Of a stretch of 60,600 nucleotides of DNA, positions 1-8,262 are shown piece by piece. Source of the stretch: FEN-1297 sp964498065 (GTDB taxonomy: Bacteria > Bacteroidota > Ignavibacteria > Ignavibacteriales > Ignavibacteriaceae); assembly GCA_964498065.1 (NCBI GenBank), contig CAZCFZ010000023.1:1-60600 (forward strand), read 5' to 3'. The notes under the pieces are model-generated. The model was not told where the DNA came from and searched no databases. It was given only the letters and a program-made list of their open reading frames with translations. Made by a program: the position numbers and the translations under genes. Position 1 is the stretch's first letter, and every line of letters starts with the position of its first letter.

Positions 1-141
1 CTTATTTAACGAATAACCTGAGACTTTTTTATCTTTCTATTTCGGATTTGAGAATTATACACAATCTTTTGAATGATTATGCGAAATTTCTAAAATTTTA
101 TTTTGAAAATTGATCCAAATTAAAATTTTTTAATTATTAAC

Positions 142-171
142 TTGACAAATAAAAAAAGTATTTTATATTTG
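142..171 (+). promoter_or_regulatory. trp operon promoter, Bacteroidota type
   Basis: TTGACA at 142-147 and TATATTTG at 164-171 fit the Bacteroidota housekeeping promoter (TTG around -33, TAnnTTTG around -7, about 19 nt between). Transcription would start near 177-180, only a few bases before the leader peptide ATG at 183. Bases 1-141 show no gene and are only AT-rich upstream sequence. Confidence 0.75.
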
Positions 172-182
172 CACATTACATT

Positions 183-278
183 ATGAAGAATACGAACGGG
201 ACATATTATTTTACAAATAATTCATTTAGCCAAAACAATTGGTGGTGGTATAATATGCAAAATAATATGACCCGGTAA
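183..278 (+). CDS. trpL: trp operon leader peptide (attenuator peptide)
   Basis: This 31-codon ORF starts at ATG 183 and ends with TAA at 276-278. Codons 20-22 (bases 240-248) are three consecutive Trp codons, followed by Tyr. It lies between a strong promoter and an intrinsic terminator directly ahead of trpE. In known trp attenuators, ribosome stalling at tandem Trp codons under tryptophan starvation favours an antiterminator. Here the stop codon lies inside the upstream arm of the antiterminator, so a ribosome that completes the peptide would mask that arm and let the terminator form. There is no room for a Shine-Dalgarno site if transcription starts near 177-180, so initiation may be almost leaderless. 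The peptide is recognised by position and Trp run, not by homology. Confidence 0.85.
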   Translation: MKNTNGTYYFTNNSFSQNNWWWYNMQNNMTR

Positions 279-325
279 TTTTGAGATAAATAATTTTTAA
301 TTAAAACCCTTCTCGTAAAACCGGG
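271..325 (+). promoter_or_regulatory. trp antiterminator hairpin (alternative to terminator)
   Basis: CCCGGT at 271-276 is complementary to ACCGGG at 320-325. The pairing can be extended by TTT 279-281 with AAA 317-319 and GAG 283-285 with CTC 312-314. This structure uses bases 312 and 325, which close the inner end of the terminator stem, and it encloses the terminator's 5' arm, so the two folds exclude each other. The 5' arm overlaps the leader peptide stop codon. Inferred by hand pairing. Confidence 0.65.
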
Positions 326-342
326 AAGGGTTTTTTGTTTTT
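303..342 (+). terminator. Intrinsic terminator of the trp attenuator
   Basis: AAAACCCTTC (303-312) pairs perfectly over 10 bp with GAAGGGTTTT (325-334) around a 12-nt loop. It is followed by a U-tract through 342 interrupted by one G. It lies 12 nt before the trpE start and after the leader peptide, the place expected for an attenuator. Confidence 0.85.
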
Positions 343-353
343 AAAGTAAAAAT

Positions 354-1829
354 ATGAAAATAGAAAAATTTAAAGAACTAGCATTAAAGTATAATTTGAT
401 CCCGGTCTACGAAATTATAACCGCGGATTTGTTAACTCCAGTTTTGGCGTACTTAAAAATTCGTGAAAAAGGAAAACAAAATTTTCTTTTGGAATCTGTT
501 GAGGGGTCAACTAACCTAGCCAGATATTCATTTATCGGTAAAAATCCTGAAAAAATAATTTCAAATAAAAATAAAGAAATCTCTATTGGAATTAACGGAA
601 CTAAAGAAACCGTTGAGCAAACTATTTTTGAACATATTCGCAATGAAATTAATAAATATAAACAGCCCAAGATTGATGAACTTCCCGATTTTACAGGCGG
701 AATCGTAGGCTTTTTGGGTTATGAAAATATTTCTTTAGTTGAAAGTATAATTCAGTTTAAGTCAAAATTTTTTGAGAACCCCGATTCAATTTTCGGAATT
801 TATTATACAATACTCGCCTTCGATCATTACAAACACCAAATTATTTTAATAACAAACGTTAAAATTGAAAAAGACACTAACCTCGATCTCGCTTACCAAA
901 ATGCAAAAAAAATACTAGCAGATTTAAAATCAGAGCTTAAAAAAACAGTTAATTATAAATCAGATTTTTCACTTGACGGAGAAATTGCAGAAAACTTCGA
1001 TCCGAACGAATTTTATACTCAGGTGGAAGCAGGCAAGAATCATATAGTTGAAGGTGATATTTTCCAGATTGTTTTATCAAAAAGATTTTTCTCAAATTAT
1101 ACCGGTGACCTATTAAATGTTTACCGCGCCCTTAGAATTATTAATCCCTCACCTTACATGTATTATTTAGAATTCGAAAATGATTTTACAATTATCGGCA
1201 CTTCCCCAGAAGATTTATTAAAAGTTAAAAATCGAAAAGCCCAGCTATTACCGATTGCAGGCACAAGAAGAAGAGGTAAAGATACCGCAGAAGATAAAGC
1301 CCTTGAAGAAAATTTGTTAAATGATCCTAAAGAATTAGCCGAACATACAATGCTTGTAGATCTCGGTAGAAATGATCTTGGCAGAGTCTGCGAATACGGG
1401 ACAGTACAGGTAACTGAAAAAATGAAGATACAGAAATATTCCCATGTAATGCATATTGTTTCGAAAGTGGAAGGCAAACTTGCAGATGATAAAGATTCAA
1501 TTGATGCATTGATGTCATGCTTTCCGGCCGGTACAGTAACCGGCGCACCGAAAATTCGTGCAATTCAATTAATTGATAAATACGAAAAACATGAGCGAAA
1601 TGTTTATGCAGGTGCAGTCGGCTATTTTGATTTCAGCGGAAACTTAGATTTATGTATTGCTATCAGAACTCTTTTTTCAAAAGGTAAAACAATTTTCTGG
1701 CAGGCCGGTGCCGGTATTGTCGCAGACAGCAGACCCGAACTTGAGGCAAAAGAAATAAAAAATAAATCGGCAGCATTAGTTAGAGCATTAAAATATGCAG
1801 AGGTATTAGATGAAAATTCTGGTAATTGA
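354..1829 (+). CDS. trpE: Anthranilate synthase component I
   Basis: TrpE (491 aa) converts chorismate to anthranilate with ammonia supplied by TrpG, the first committed step of tryptophan synthesis, in the cytoplasm. The N-terminal domain carries the LLES motif at residues 45-48, part of the tryptophan feedback-inhibition site, so the enzyme is probably allosterically inhibited as well as attenuated. The C-terminal chorismate-binding half has the AGTRRRG and DLGRNDLGRV motifs and the late PAGTVTGAPK motif. Length is normal. It is the first structural gene after the attenuator and overlaps trpG by 20 bp, which suggests translational coupling. Confidence 0.97.
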   Translation: MKIEKFKELALKYNLIPVYEIITADLLTPVLAYLKIREKGKQNFLLESVEGSTNLARYSFIGKNPEKIISNKNKEISIGINGTKETVEQTIFEHIRNEINKYKQPKIDELPDFTGGIVGFLGYENISLVESIIQFKSKFFENPDSIFGIYYTILAFDHYKHQIILITNVKIEKDTNLDLAYQNAKKILADLKSELKKTVNYKSDFSLDGEIAENFDPNEFYTQVEAGKNHIVEGDIFQIVLSKRFFSNYTGDLLNVYRALRIINPSPYMYYLEFENDFTIIGTSPEDLLKVKNRKAQLLPIAGTRRRGKDTAEDKALEENLLNDPKELAEHTMLVDLGRNDLGRVCEYGTVQVTEKMKIQKYSHVMHIVSKVEGKLADDKDSIDALMSCFPAGTVTGAPKIRAIQLIDKYEKHERNVYAGAVGYFDFSGNLDLCIAIRTLFSKGKTIFWQAGAGIVADSRPELEAKEIKNKSAALVRALKYAEVLDENSGN

Positions 1830-2376
1830 TAATTACGATTCCTTCACATATAACCTTGTCCAATTATTGGGAAGCTTTAATTGCGAATTAATTGTAAAAA
1901 GGAATGACCGCATTTCTTCCGATGAAATAAACGAAATGAAACCGGATAAAATATTAATTTCTCCCGGGCCTGGAAAACCAGAAGATTCTAAAGTTTCACT
2001 TACAGCATTTGAAAATTTCGGAAGTACAATTCCAATCTTAGGAGTCTGTTTAGGTCATCAGGCTATGAGTATTGCATACGGCGGCAAAGTTATTAAAGCG
2101 CCAATCTTAATGCACGGCAAAACTTCTCAAATAAAACATGACGGCAAAACGATCTTTAAAGATATTGATCAAAGATTTAATGCTACACGCTATCATTCAC
2201 TTATGGTTGAAAGAGAATCCCTCCCTGAACAATTAGAAATATCTGCAGAAACAGATGATGGTAGTATAATGGGAATCAGACATAAAAATTTTCCGGTTGA
2301 AGGAATTCAATTTCACCCGGAATCAATTTTAACATTAGAAGGCAAAAATATAATAAAAAACTGGTTGACATCATGA
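1810..2376 (+). CDS. trpG: Anthranilate synthase component II (glutamine amidotransferase)
   Basis: A class I glutamine amidotransferase (188 aa) that hydrolyses glutamine and passes ammonia to TrpE. It opens with the typical ILVIDNYDSFTYNL, has the oxyanion motif SPGPGKP, the nucleophile Cys in GVCLGHQ, and the His-Glu of the triad in GIQFHPES near the C-terminus. It is a separate protein, not fused to TrpD or TrpE. It starts 20 bp inside trpE and its stop overlaps the trpD start by 4 bp, so the three genes are tightly coupled. PabA is a possible alternative role because the subunit is sometimes shared, but the operon context favours TrpG. Confidence 0.96.
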   Translation: MKILVIDNYDSFTYNLVQLLGSFNCELIVKRNDRISSDEINEMKPDKILISPGPGKPEDSKVSLTAFENFGSTIPILGVCLGHQAMSIAYGGKVIKAPILMHGKTSQIKHDGKTIFKDIDQRFNATRYHSLMVERESLPEQLEISAETDDGSIMGIRHKNFPVEGIQFHPESILTLEGKNIIKNWLTS

Positions 2377-3398
2377 TAAAAGAATATTTACAAAAGGTAA
2401 TTGATAACGAGGATCTTACTTTTCAAGAATCCTTTGATTCAATGAGCGAAATAATGAGCGGTAATGTGAACAATTCGCATTTAGCCGGATTTTTAATCGC
2501 TTTAAAAAAGAAAGGCGAAACGCCTTCTGAAGTTGCCGGCTTTGCAAAAGCAATGAAAGAAAAAGGTGTAAAAATAAATTGCGATGATGAAAATGTAATA
2601 GACGTCTGCGGAACAGGCGGAGATAATTCAGGCAGCTTTAATATTTCTACCGCTACTGCTTTTGTTGTAGCCGGTGCGGGGATAAAAGTTGCTAAGCATG
2701 GGAACAGGTCTATTTCCAGCAAAAGCGGCAGCGCTGATGTCCTGCAGTCGTTAGGCATAAATATCAATCTAACTAAAGAACAATCTGAAGAAGCGATAAA
2801 TACGGTCGGCATAGCTTTTTTGTTTGCCCCGTTATATCACCCTGCAATGAAGTATGCGGCAACCGTTAGAAAAGAATTAGGAATGAAAACTGTTTTTAAT
2901 ATGCTGGGTCCTCTAACAAACCCGGCAGGAGTAAAGAAACAAATAATCGGCACATTTAATTTAAAAGCAGCTAGGACAATGGCAGAAGCCGCAAAATATC
3001 TTGATCTTCAAAAAGTATGTTTTCTCTGCAGTGTAGATAAATACGATGAAATTTATTTAGGCGACATAACCGAAGTGCATGAATATAATTACGGTGAAGA
3101 AATCAGGACATACAATCTTTCCAATGAAACTTTTAGTTATCCGAAAATCTCTCATAAAGATATACAGGGTGATTCACCTGAATTAAATGCACAAATAATA
3201 TTAGATATCTTTAAGAACAAAAATGCAAACGGAGCTTTTCATACGGTAGCAGCTAATGCTGCACTCGCTCTTTATGCGGCAGAATTCTCCAGCGATTTGA
3301 CTAAATGCCAGAAAGCAGCTGAAGATTCAATTTTGAGCGGTGCTGCTTTAAAAAAGTTAAATGACTTTGCCTCATTCAGCAAGAAATATGCGGCATAA
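2373..3398 (+). CDS. trpD: Anthranilate phosphoribosyltransferase
   Basis: TrpD (341 aa) transfers phosphoribose from PRPP to anthranilate. The glycine-rich PRPP-binding motif DVCGTGGDNSGSFNIST is at about residues 78-94, followed by KHGNRSISSKSGSADVLQ, which binds anthranilate and metal. A helical N-terminal dimerisation domain covers about residues 1-70. Length is standard for the family. The ATG overlaps the trpG stop (ATGA). A 30-nt gap separates it from trpC. Confidence 0.97.
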   Translation: MIKEYLQKVIDNEDLTFQESFDSMSEIMSGNVNNSHLAGFLIALKKKGETPSEVAGFAKAMKEKGVKINCDDENVIDVCGTGGDNSGSFNISTATAFVVAGAGIKVAKHGNRSISSKSGSADVLQSLGININLTKEQSEEAINTVGIAFLFAPLYHPAMKYAATVRKELGMKTVFNMLGPLTNPAGVKKQIIGTFNLKAARTMAEAAKYLDLQKVCFLCSVDKYDEIYLGDITEVHEYNYGEEIRTYNLSNETFSYPKISHKDIQGDSPELNAQIILDIFKNKNANGAFHTVAANAALALYAAEFSSDLTKCQKAAEDSILSGAALKKLNDFASFSKKYAA

Positions 3399-3428
3399 TT
3401 AATCTTAAAATTAATTTGAGAAAACAAT

Positions 3429-4223
3429 TTGAATATTCTTGATGAAATTCTTGAAGTAAAAAAGTCCGAAGTAAAAGAATTAAGAAGTAATTATACTTTC
3501 AATTCATTCAGAGATATGGAATTTTTTAATGTAAAATCTTTAAGCTTTTATGATAAGTCTAAGCTGAACGGGAATATTTCAATTATAGCCGAGATAAAAA
3601 AGGCGAGCCCATCAAAGGGAATAATTAGAAAAGATTTCAACCACTTAAAGATTGCTGAATTTTATTTTCAGGAATCTGTTGATGCAGTTTCTGTGCTTAC
3701 CGATAAAAAGTTCTTCCAAGGTGATATTTCTTTTCTTAATGATATAGCAAAGATTAAACAAACTCCCCTTCTCCGTAAAGATTTTATTATCGATGAATAC
3801 CAGGTATTTGAATCAAAAGCTAACGGAGCTGATTTAATTTTATTAATCTGTGAGGCTTTATCAAAAAATCAAATCCGGGATTTAACACAATCCGCTTCGG
3901 AAACAGGCCTGGAAGTTTTGCTTGAGCTTCATTCGGAAGAACAATTAAGCAAGATAGATTTTCAATTAAATAAAATAATCGGCGTTAATAACCGTAATCT
4001 TGAAGATTTTTCAGTCAATCTTTCAACAACTGAAAAAATAGCCAAGCACTTACCGGATGATGTAATTCTTGTTTCGGAAAGCGGAATAAGTAAAAAGGAA
4101 GACATAGATTTCATTCATTCGGCAAAGGCAAATGCAGTTTTAGTCGGTGAACATTTAATGAAAGCTGAAGATATAAAATCAAAACTTAAAGAACTTCAGC
4201 AGTGGTGCTCAAATGAAAGTTAA
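3429..4223 (+). CDS. trpC: Indole-3-glycerol phosphate synthase
   Basis: TrpC (264 aa) is a TIM barrel that closes the indole ring of CdRP. The family N-terminus (MNILDEI) is reproduced only if translation begins at TTG 3429, and no ATG lies nearby, so a TTG start is assigned. The catalytic Lys lies in AEIKKASPSKG, with further barrel motifs LLRKDFI, ADLILLI, IGVNNRNL and VSESGI. It is not fused to TrpF. The end overlaps trpF by 11 bp. Confidence 0.95.
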   Translation: MNILDEILEVKKSEVKELRSNYTFNSFRDMEFFNVKSLSFYDKSKLNGNISIIAEIKKASPSKGIIRKDFNHLKIAEFYFQESVDAVSVLTDKKFFQGDISFLNDIAKIKQTPLLRKDFIIDEYQVFESKANGADLILLICEALSKNQIRDLTQSASETGLEVLLELHSEEQLSKIDFQLNKIIGVNNRNLEDFSVNLSTTEKIAKHLPDDVILVSESGISKKEDIDFIHSAKANAVLVGEHLMKAEDIKSKLKELQQWCSNES

Positions 4224-4830
4224 GGTTTGCGGGATAACTAATTTACGTGATGCTTTACTGTGTGAATCATCCGGCGCAAGTGCTTTAGGATTTGTATTTT
4301 ATCCGGAAAGTAAAAGATATATTTCTCCCGATGATGCCTTAAAAATAATTGAAAATCTTTCACCGTTTACTATGAAAATCGGAGTGTTTGTAAATGAATC
4401 ATCTGAAAAGATAAACGGCACTGCTTCAGATTTAAAATTAAATGCAGTACAATTGCACGGAGAAGAAACCCCTTTGTCAACGGCTGAAATAAAATTTCCA
4501 ATAATTAAAAGTTTTAGGATTAAAGAACATTTTGATTTTTTAACTCTTCACGAATATAAAAATGCATATTATTTACTTGATTCATTTTCAAAAACTCAAT
4601 TCGGCGGAACGGGGATTAAATTCGATTGGGAATTAATACCGGAAAATTTAAAAAATAAAATTATACTTGCAGGAGGAGTATCGGTGGAAAATATTGAAGA
4701 AATATTTAATACAATTAGACCTGCAGCAGTTGATTTATCTTCATCTTTGGAATCCGAACCGGGTAAAAAGGATAAAGAAAAAGTGAAAGAGTTTTTTAGG
4801 AAGTTTAATTCTCTAAGTATTACATTATAA
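4213..4830 (+). CDS. trpF: Phosphoribosylanthranilate isomerase
   Basis: TrpF (205 aa) isomerises PRA to CdRP. The N-terminus has the canonical VKVCGITNLRDAL with the catalytic Cys, then ALGFVFYPESKRYI, VQLHG and, near the end, ILAGGV and AAVDLSSSLES, which include the catalytic Asp and the phosphate-binding residues. Its start lies inside trpC. It is followed by the only large gap in the operon (171 nt), which contains a long hairpin before aroF. Confidence 0.96.
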   Translation: MKVKVCGITNLRDALLCESSGASALGFVFYPESKRYISPDDALKIIENLSPFTMKIGVFVNESSEKINGTASDLKLNAVQLHGEETPLSTAEIKFPIIKSFRIKEHFDFLTLHEYKNAYYLLDSFSKTQFGGTGIKFDWELIPENLKNKIILAGGVSVENIEEIFNTIRPAAVDLSSSLESEPGKKDKEKVKEFFRKFNSLSITL

Positions 4831-4850
4831 ACCGGAGGTAGAGAAGTTAA

Positions 4851-4917
4851 ATTGCTAAATTGTCTTATTGCTGTTTTGTTAATTACAAATTTCACAACAA
4901 TAAAACAATTTAACAAT
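4851..4917. repeat. Long inverted repeat between trpF and aroF
   Basis: Arms 4851-4875 and 4893-4917 are complementary over about 24-25 bp with a few mismatches, mostly tolerated as G-U in RNA, around a 17-nt loop. There is no T-tract, so it is not a standard intrinsic terminator. It could be an mRNA-processing or stabilising hairpin, a weak internal attenuator, or a relic of a dispersed palindromic element. Confidence 0.7.
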
Positions 4918-5001
4918 ATGATAATTTTAGCTTTAATTCACATATGCAAACTAGAATTAAGTAGCTTTAGAAAAATAAGTTAATTTCAAAGAAAGAATGT
5001 T

Positions 5002-6036
5002 ATGTTAATAATAATGAAACTGGATTCTCCCAGAAAAGATATTGATAGTGTAAAAAATAAAATTATTGAAAAAACCTGCATACCGCATGAAATTCCAGGT
5101 GCCAGCAAACTCGGGATAGGAATTACCGGTCCGACAAATCTTCTCAATGAAGAAGACTTTTTAACGATGGATTCCGTTGATGAAGTAATAAGAGTTACCA
5201 AACCATATAAGCTTGTAAGCAGGGAAATGAAAAATGAAAATACAATCATTAAAATAAATGAAGAAAACATAGGCGGAGATGAACTAACAATAATAGCAGG
5301 GCCTTGTTCGGTTGAAAGCCGGCAGCAGCTTTTTGATATTGCCGGCGAACTAAAAGAAATGGGAATAAAATTTTTAAGAGCAGGTGCTTATAAGCCAAGG
5401 TCGAGTCCTTATTCTTTCCAAGGTTTGAAAGAAAAGGGATTGGAATATTTATCCGATGTTAAAAAGGAATTAGGAATGATGGTAGTAACCGAAGCAAAAG
5501 ATACTAAATTACTTCCTTTAATTTCCGAAGTTGCGGATGTTATTCAAATCGGTGCAAGAAATATGCAGAACTTTTCTTTGCTGGAAGAAGCAGGTCAATT
5601 GAGGAACACCATTCTTCTAAAACGCGGAATGGCCGCTACAATTGAAGATCTACTTATGAGCGCCGAATACATTTTATCCCAGGGTAATTTTAATGTTATA
5701 TTATGCGAAAGAGGCATTCGTACTTTCGAAACAATGACAAGAAATACTCTGGATTTAAACGCAGTTCCGATGATTAAAAAGCATTCTCATCTCCCGATTA
5801 TAGTTGATCCGTCCCATGGAATAGGAATATGGGATAGAGTTCCGCCAATGGCTATGGCAGCTATTGCCTGCGGTGCAGATGGTTTAATGATTGAAGTTCA
5901 CAATCATCCGGAAAAAGCCTTGTCGGATGGATTTCAATCATTAACCCCAAAAAATTTTAAAAAACTTTTAGAAAAAATCGAGCAGTTGGCTCCAATTGTC
6001 GAAAGAAAGATAAATAATTATGCAGCAGTTAATTGA
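5002..6036 (+). CDS. aroF: 3-deoxy-7-phosphoheptulonate (DAHP) synthase, class I-beta
   Basis: The enzyme (344 aa) condenses PEP and erythrose-4-phosphate, the entry step of the shikimate pathway. The N-terminal ~80 residues (MLIIMKLDS...) form the ferredoxin-like regulatory domain seen in the Thermotoga-type I-beta enzymes, which fixes the start at 5002. The catalytic barrel has IIAGPCSVES, FLRAGAYKPRSSPYSFQG, ILLKRGM, CERGIRTFE and IVDPSHGIG. Placing the pathway's first enzyme inside the trp operon would let tryptophan demand pull chorismate supply. The gene overlaps trpB by 17 bp. The symbol is used for the I-beta type; feedback specificity cannot be read from sequence. Confidence 0.93.
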   Translation: MLIIMKLDSPRKDIDSVKNKIIEKTCIPHEIPGASKLGIGITGPTNLLNEEDFLTMDSVDEVIRVTKPYKLVSREMKNENTIIKINEENIGGDELTIIAGPCSVESRQQLFDIAGELKEMGIKFLRAGAYKPRSSPYSFQGLKEKGLEYLSDVKKELGMMVVTEAKDTKLLPLISEVADVIQIGARNMQNFSLLEEAGQLRNTILLKRGMAATIEDLLMSAEYILSQGNFNVILCERGIRTFETMTRNTLDLNAVPMIKKHSHLPIIVDPSHGIGIWDRVPPMAMAAIACGADGLMIEVHNHPEKALSDGFQSLTPKNFKKLLEKIEQLAPIVERKINNYAAVN

Positions 6037-7219
6037 ATACAATTTCCCGGACATTAACGGACGCTTTGGGATATACGGCGGGAAATATGTTCCCGAAACA
6101 TTAATAACTCCTCTTAAAGAACTAGAAGAAGTTTATTCTGAATTAAGCAAAAGTAAAGAATTTCAAAATGAACTTGACAAACTTAACAGAGAATACAGCG
6201 GACGCCCGACTCCGCTTACATTTGCTGATGGATTAACCAAACATTATAATGGAGCAAAAATTTATTTAAAGCGCGAAGACCTTTGTCATACAGGCGCACA
6301 TAAAATAAATAATGCATTAGGACAGATTCTTCTGGCAAAAAAATTAGGTAAGACAAGAATAATTGCTGAAACAGGCGCCGGGCAGCATGGAGTTGCTGTA
6401 GCTACGGTTTGTGCAAAGTTCGGAATGAAGTGCTTTGTTTATATGGGTGAAGTTGATATAGAGAGACAAAGTCTTAATGTTTTTAGAATGAAGCTTCTAG
6501 GTGCGGAAGTTATTCCCGTAAAATCGGGCAGCAGAACATTAAAAGATGCAACCAATGAAGCTATACGCGATTGGGTAACTAATGTAAAAGACACTCATTA
6601 TATAATAGGTTCCGTAGTCGGTCCCCATCCCTACCCTATGATGGTTCGCAATTTCCAATCGGTTATCGGAAAAGAAGCTAAAGAACAAATTCAAAAGGCA
6701 GAAAACAAACTTCCTGATTATATTGTTGCGTGTGTAGGCGGCGGCAGCAATGCTATTGGAATTTTTTATCCTTTTATAAATTCAAACGTTAAGCTTATTG
6801 GTGTGGAAGCTGCAGGATACGGTATCAATACAAATAAACATTGCGCAACTTTAACACTGGGTCGTGAAGGAATTTTTCAAGGAATGAAAACCTATCTTCT
6901 GCAAAGCGAAGAAGGACAGGTTTCGGAAGTTCATTCAATTTCAGCCGGCCTTGATTATCCCGGCGTTGGACCCGAACACAGCTTCTTTAAAGACGAAATT
7001 ATTGCCGATTACTATTCTGTTACAGATGATGAAGCAATTAAAGCAACAGAATTACTTTCCCGAGTAGAAGGAATAATTCCTGCTTTAGAATCCGCACATG
7101 CTGTTGCCTACTTGGAATACCTAATGTCTAAAACAAAAAGAGAAGAGATTGTCATTGTTAATGTAAGCGGGCGCGGTGATAAAGATTTAAATACTATCAA
7201 AGATAAATTAGGATATTAA
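6020..7219 (+). CDS. trpB: Tryptophan synthase beta chain
   Basis: TrpB (399 aa) is the PLP enzyme that joins indole and serine. The PLP Lys lies in HTGAHKINNALGQ, with GAGQHGVA and the phosphate-binding loop CVGGGSNAIG, and the C-terminal motif NVSGRGDKD. Length and motifs fit the standard TrpB1 type that partners with TrpA. It starts within the end of aroF and is followed directly, without a gap, by trpA. Confidence 0.98.
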   Translation: MQQLIEYNFPDINGRFGIYGGKYVPETLITPLKELEEVYSELSKSKEFQNELDKLNREYSGRPTPLTFADGLTKHYNGAKIYLKREDLCHTGAHKINNALGQILLAKKLGKTRIIAETGAGQHGVAVATVCAKFGMKCFVYMGEVDIERQSLNVFRMKLLGAEVIPVKSGSRTLKDATNEAIRDWVTNVKDTHYIIGSVVGPHPYPMMVRNFQSVIGKEAKEQIQKAENKLPDYIVACVGGGSNAIGIFYPFINSNVKLIGVEAAGYGINTNKHCATLTLGREGIFQGMKTYLLQSEEGQVSEVHSISAGLDYPGVGPEHSFFKDEIIADYYSVTDDEAIKATELLSRVEGIIPALESAHAVAYLEYLMSKTKREEIVIVNVSGRGDKDLNTIKDKLGY

Positions 7220-8005
7220 ATGTCATTTATTGAAGATTACATCTCGAATAAAAATAAATTGAATGGAAAAGTACTTTCGGTTTTTCTTACTTCAGGATTT
7301 CCCTACAAAAATAATTTCCCTGAACTTGCAATTAAAATACTAGAAGCCGGTGCCGATATGCTTGAGATCGGATTCCCTTTCAGTGATCCATTAGCAGATG
7401 GACCTGTTATTCAGCACTCTTCTCAAATTGCTTTAGAAAATGGAATTGATCTTAAAACTACTTTTAATTTTATAAAAGAAATAAGAAAAAAAACCGACAA
7501 ACCTTTAATCATGATGGGTTATGCAAATCCGGTTTTGTCATACGGCATTAATAAATTTGCTGATGAAGCAAAAGCGTCAGGCGTAAACGGCGTAATAATT
7601 CCCGATATTCCGATAGAAGAATATGATAATTTTTTTGATGATAATTTTAATGATCTTGATAAAATCCTTTTAATAACTCCAACTACTCCGGACGATAGGA
7701 TAAAACTTATTGATGAGAAAAGCAGCGGCTTTGTTTATTGTGTTTCAGTTAGCGGTACAACCGGTTCTCATCTTAAGGATAAAACCGGCAGTATTGAGTT
7801 TGTTAAAAGGACCCATTCTGTTGTTAACAAGAATAAAACACTTGTCGGATTCGGCATTTCAAATGGAGAAGATGCAAAAGCTTATGCACCATACTGCGAT
7901 GGAGTAATTGTAGGAAGCGCTGTAATTAAATCATTGATGAAGGATGATGAGGAATTTCAGCAAACATTGAATCTTGTTTCGAATATAAAGAGAAGCTTGG
8001 TATAA
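7220..8005 (+). CDS. trpA: Tryptophan synthase alpha chain
   Basis: TrpA (261 aa) cleaves indole-3-glycerol phosphate and channels indole to TrpB. The catalytic Glu is in MLEIGFPFSDPLADGPVIQ and the catalytic Asp in VIIPDIPIEEY, with the phosphate-binding VGFGIS and VIVGSAVIK near the C-terminus. It begins at the base after the trpB stop and is the last gene of the operon. No clear intrinsic terminator follows in the 257-nt gap. Confidence 0.97.
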   Translation: MSFIEDYISNKNKLNGKVLSVFLTSGFPYKNNFPELAIKILEAGADMLEIGFPFSDPLADGPVIQHSSQIALENGIDLKTTFNFIKEIRKKTDKPLIMMGYANPVLSYGINKFADEAKASGVNGVIIPDIPIEEYDNFFDDNFNDLDKILLITPTTPDDRIKLIDEKSSGFVYCVSVSGTTGSHLKDKTGSIEFVKRTHSVVNKNKTLVGFGISNGEDAKAYAPYCDGVIVGSAVIKSLMKDDEEFQQTLNLVSNIKRSLV

Positions 8006-8078
8006 TATCTTTATCGTCTTTTCATATAAAAATAAATTCATTTTTTTAAGAGAATTAATTTCCGTAAAAGAGGCACCA

Positions 8079-8106
8079 GATACTTGATACCTGATTCCTG
8101 ATACCG
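8079..8106. repeat. Four tandem 7-bp units (GATACYT-like)
   Basis: Four consecutive 7-mers, GATACTT, GATACCT, GATTCCT and GATACCG, lie in the intergenic region after trpA. No gene overlaps them. They could be a slippage tract or a relic of a dispersed intergenic repeat. Confidence 0.6.
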
Positions 8107-8262
8107 GATAAATTTTAGCTTTATTTAAAAAATTCCTATAATATATTTAAACAGATTTTGGCCTTAATTTTTAATATGCTGAATTACAAAAAGATATGAT
8201 TTTTCTTAAACTTTATTTAATTTAGGAACAAGCGGAAATATTTTAATAATCAAAAAAATAAT

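Noticed and set aside
407..1563. Antisense ORFs of 78-104 codons inside trpE.
   Set aside because: They are frame shadows of a well-supported gene, without ribosome sites or domains.
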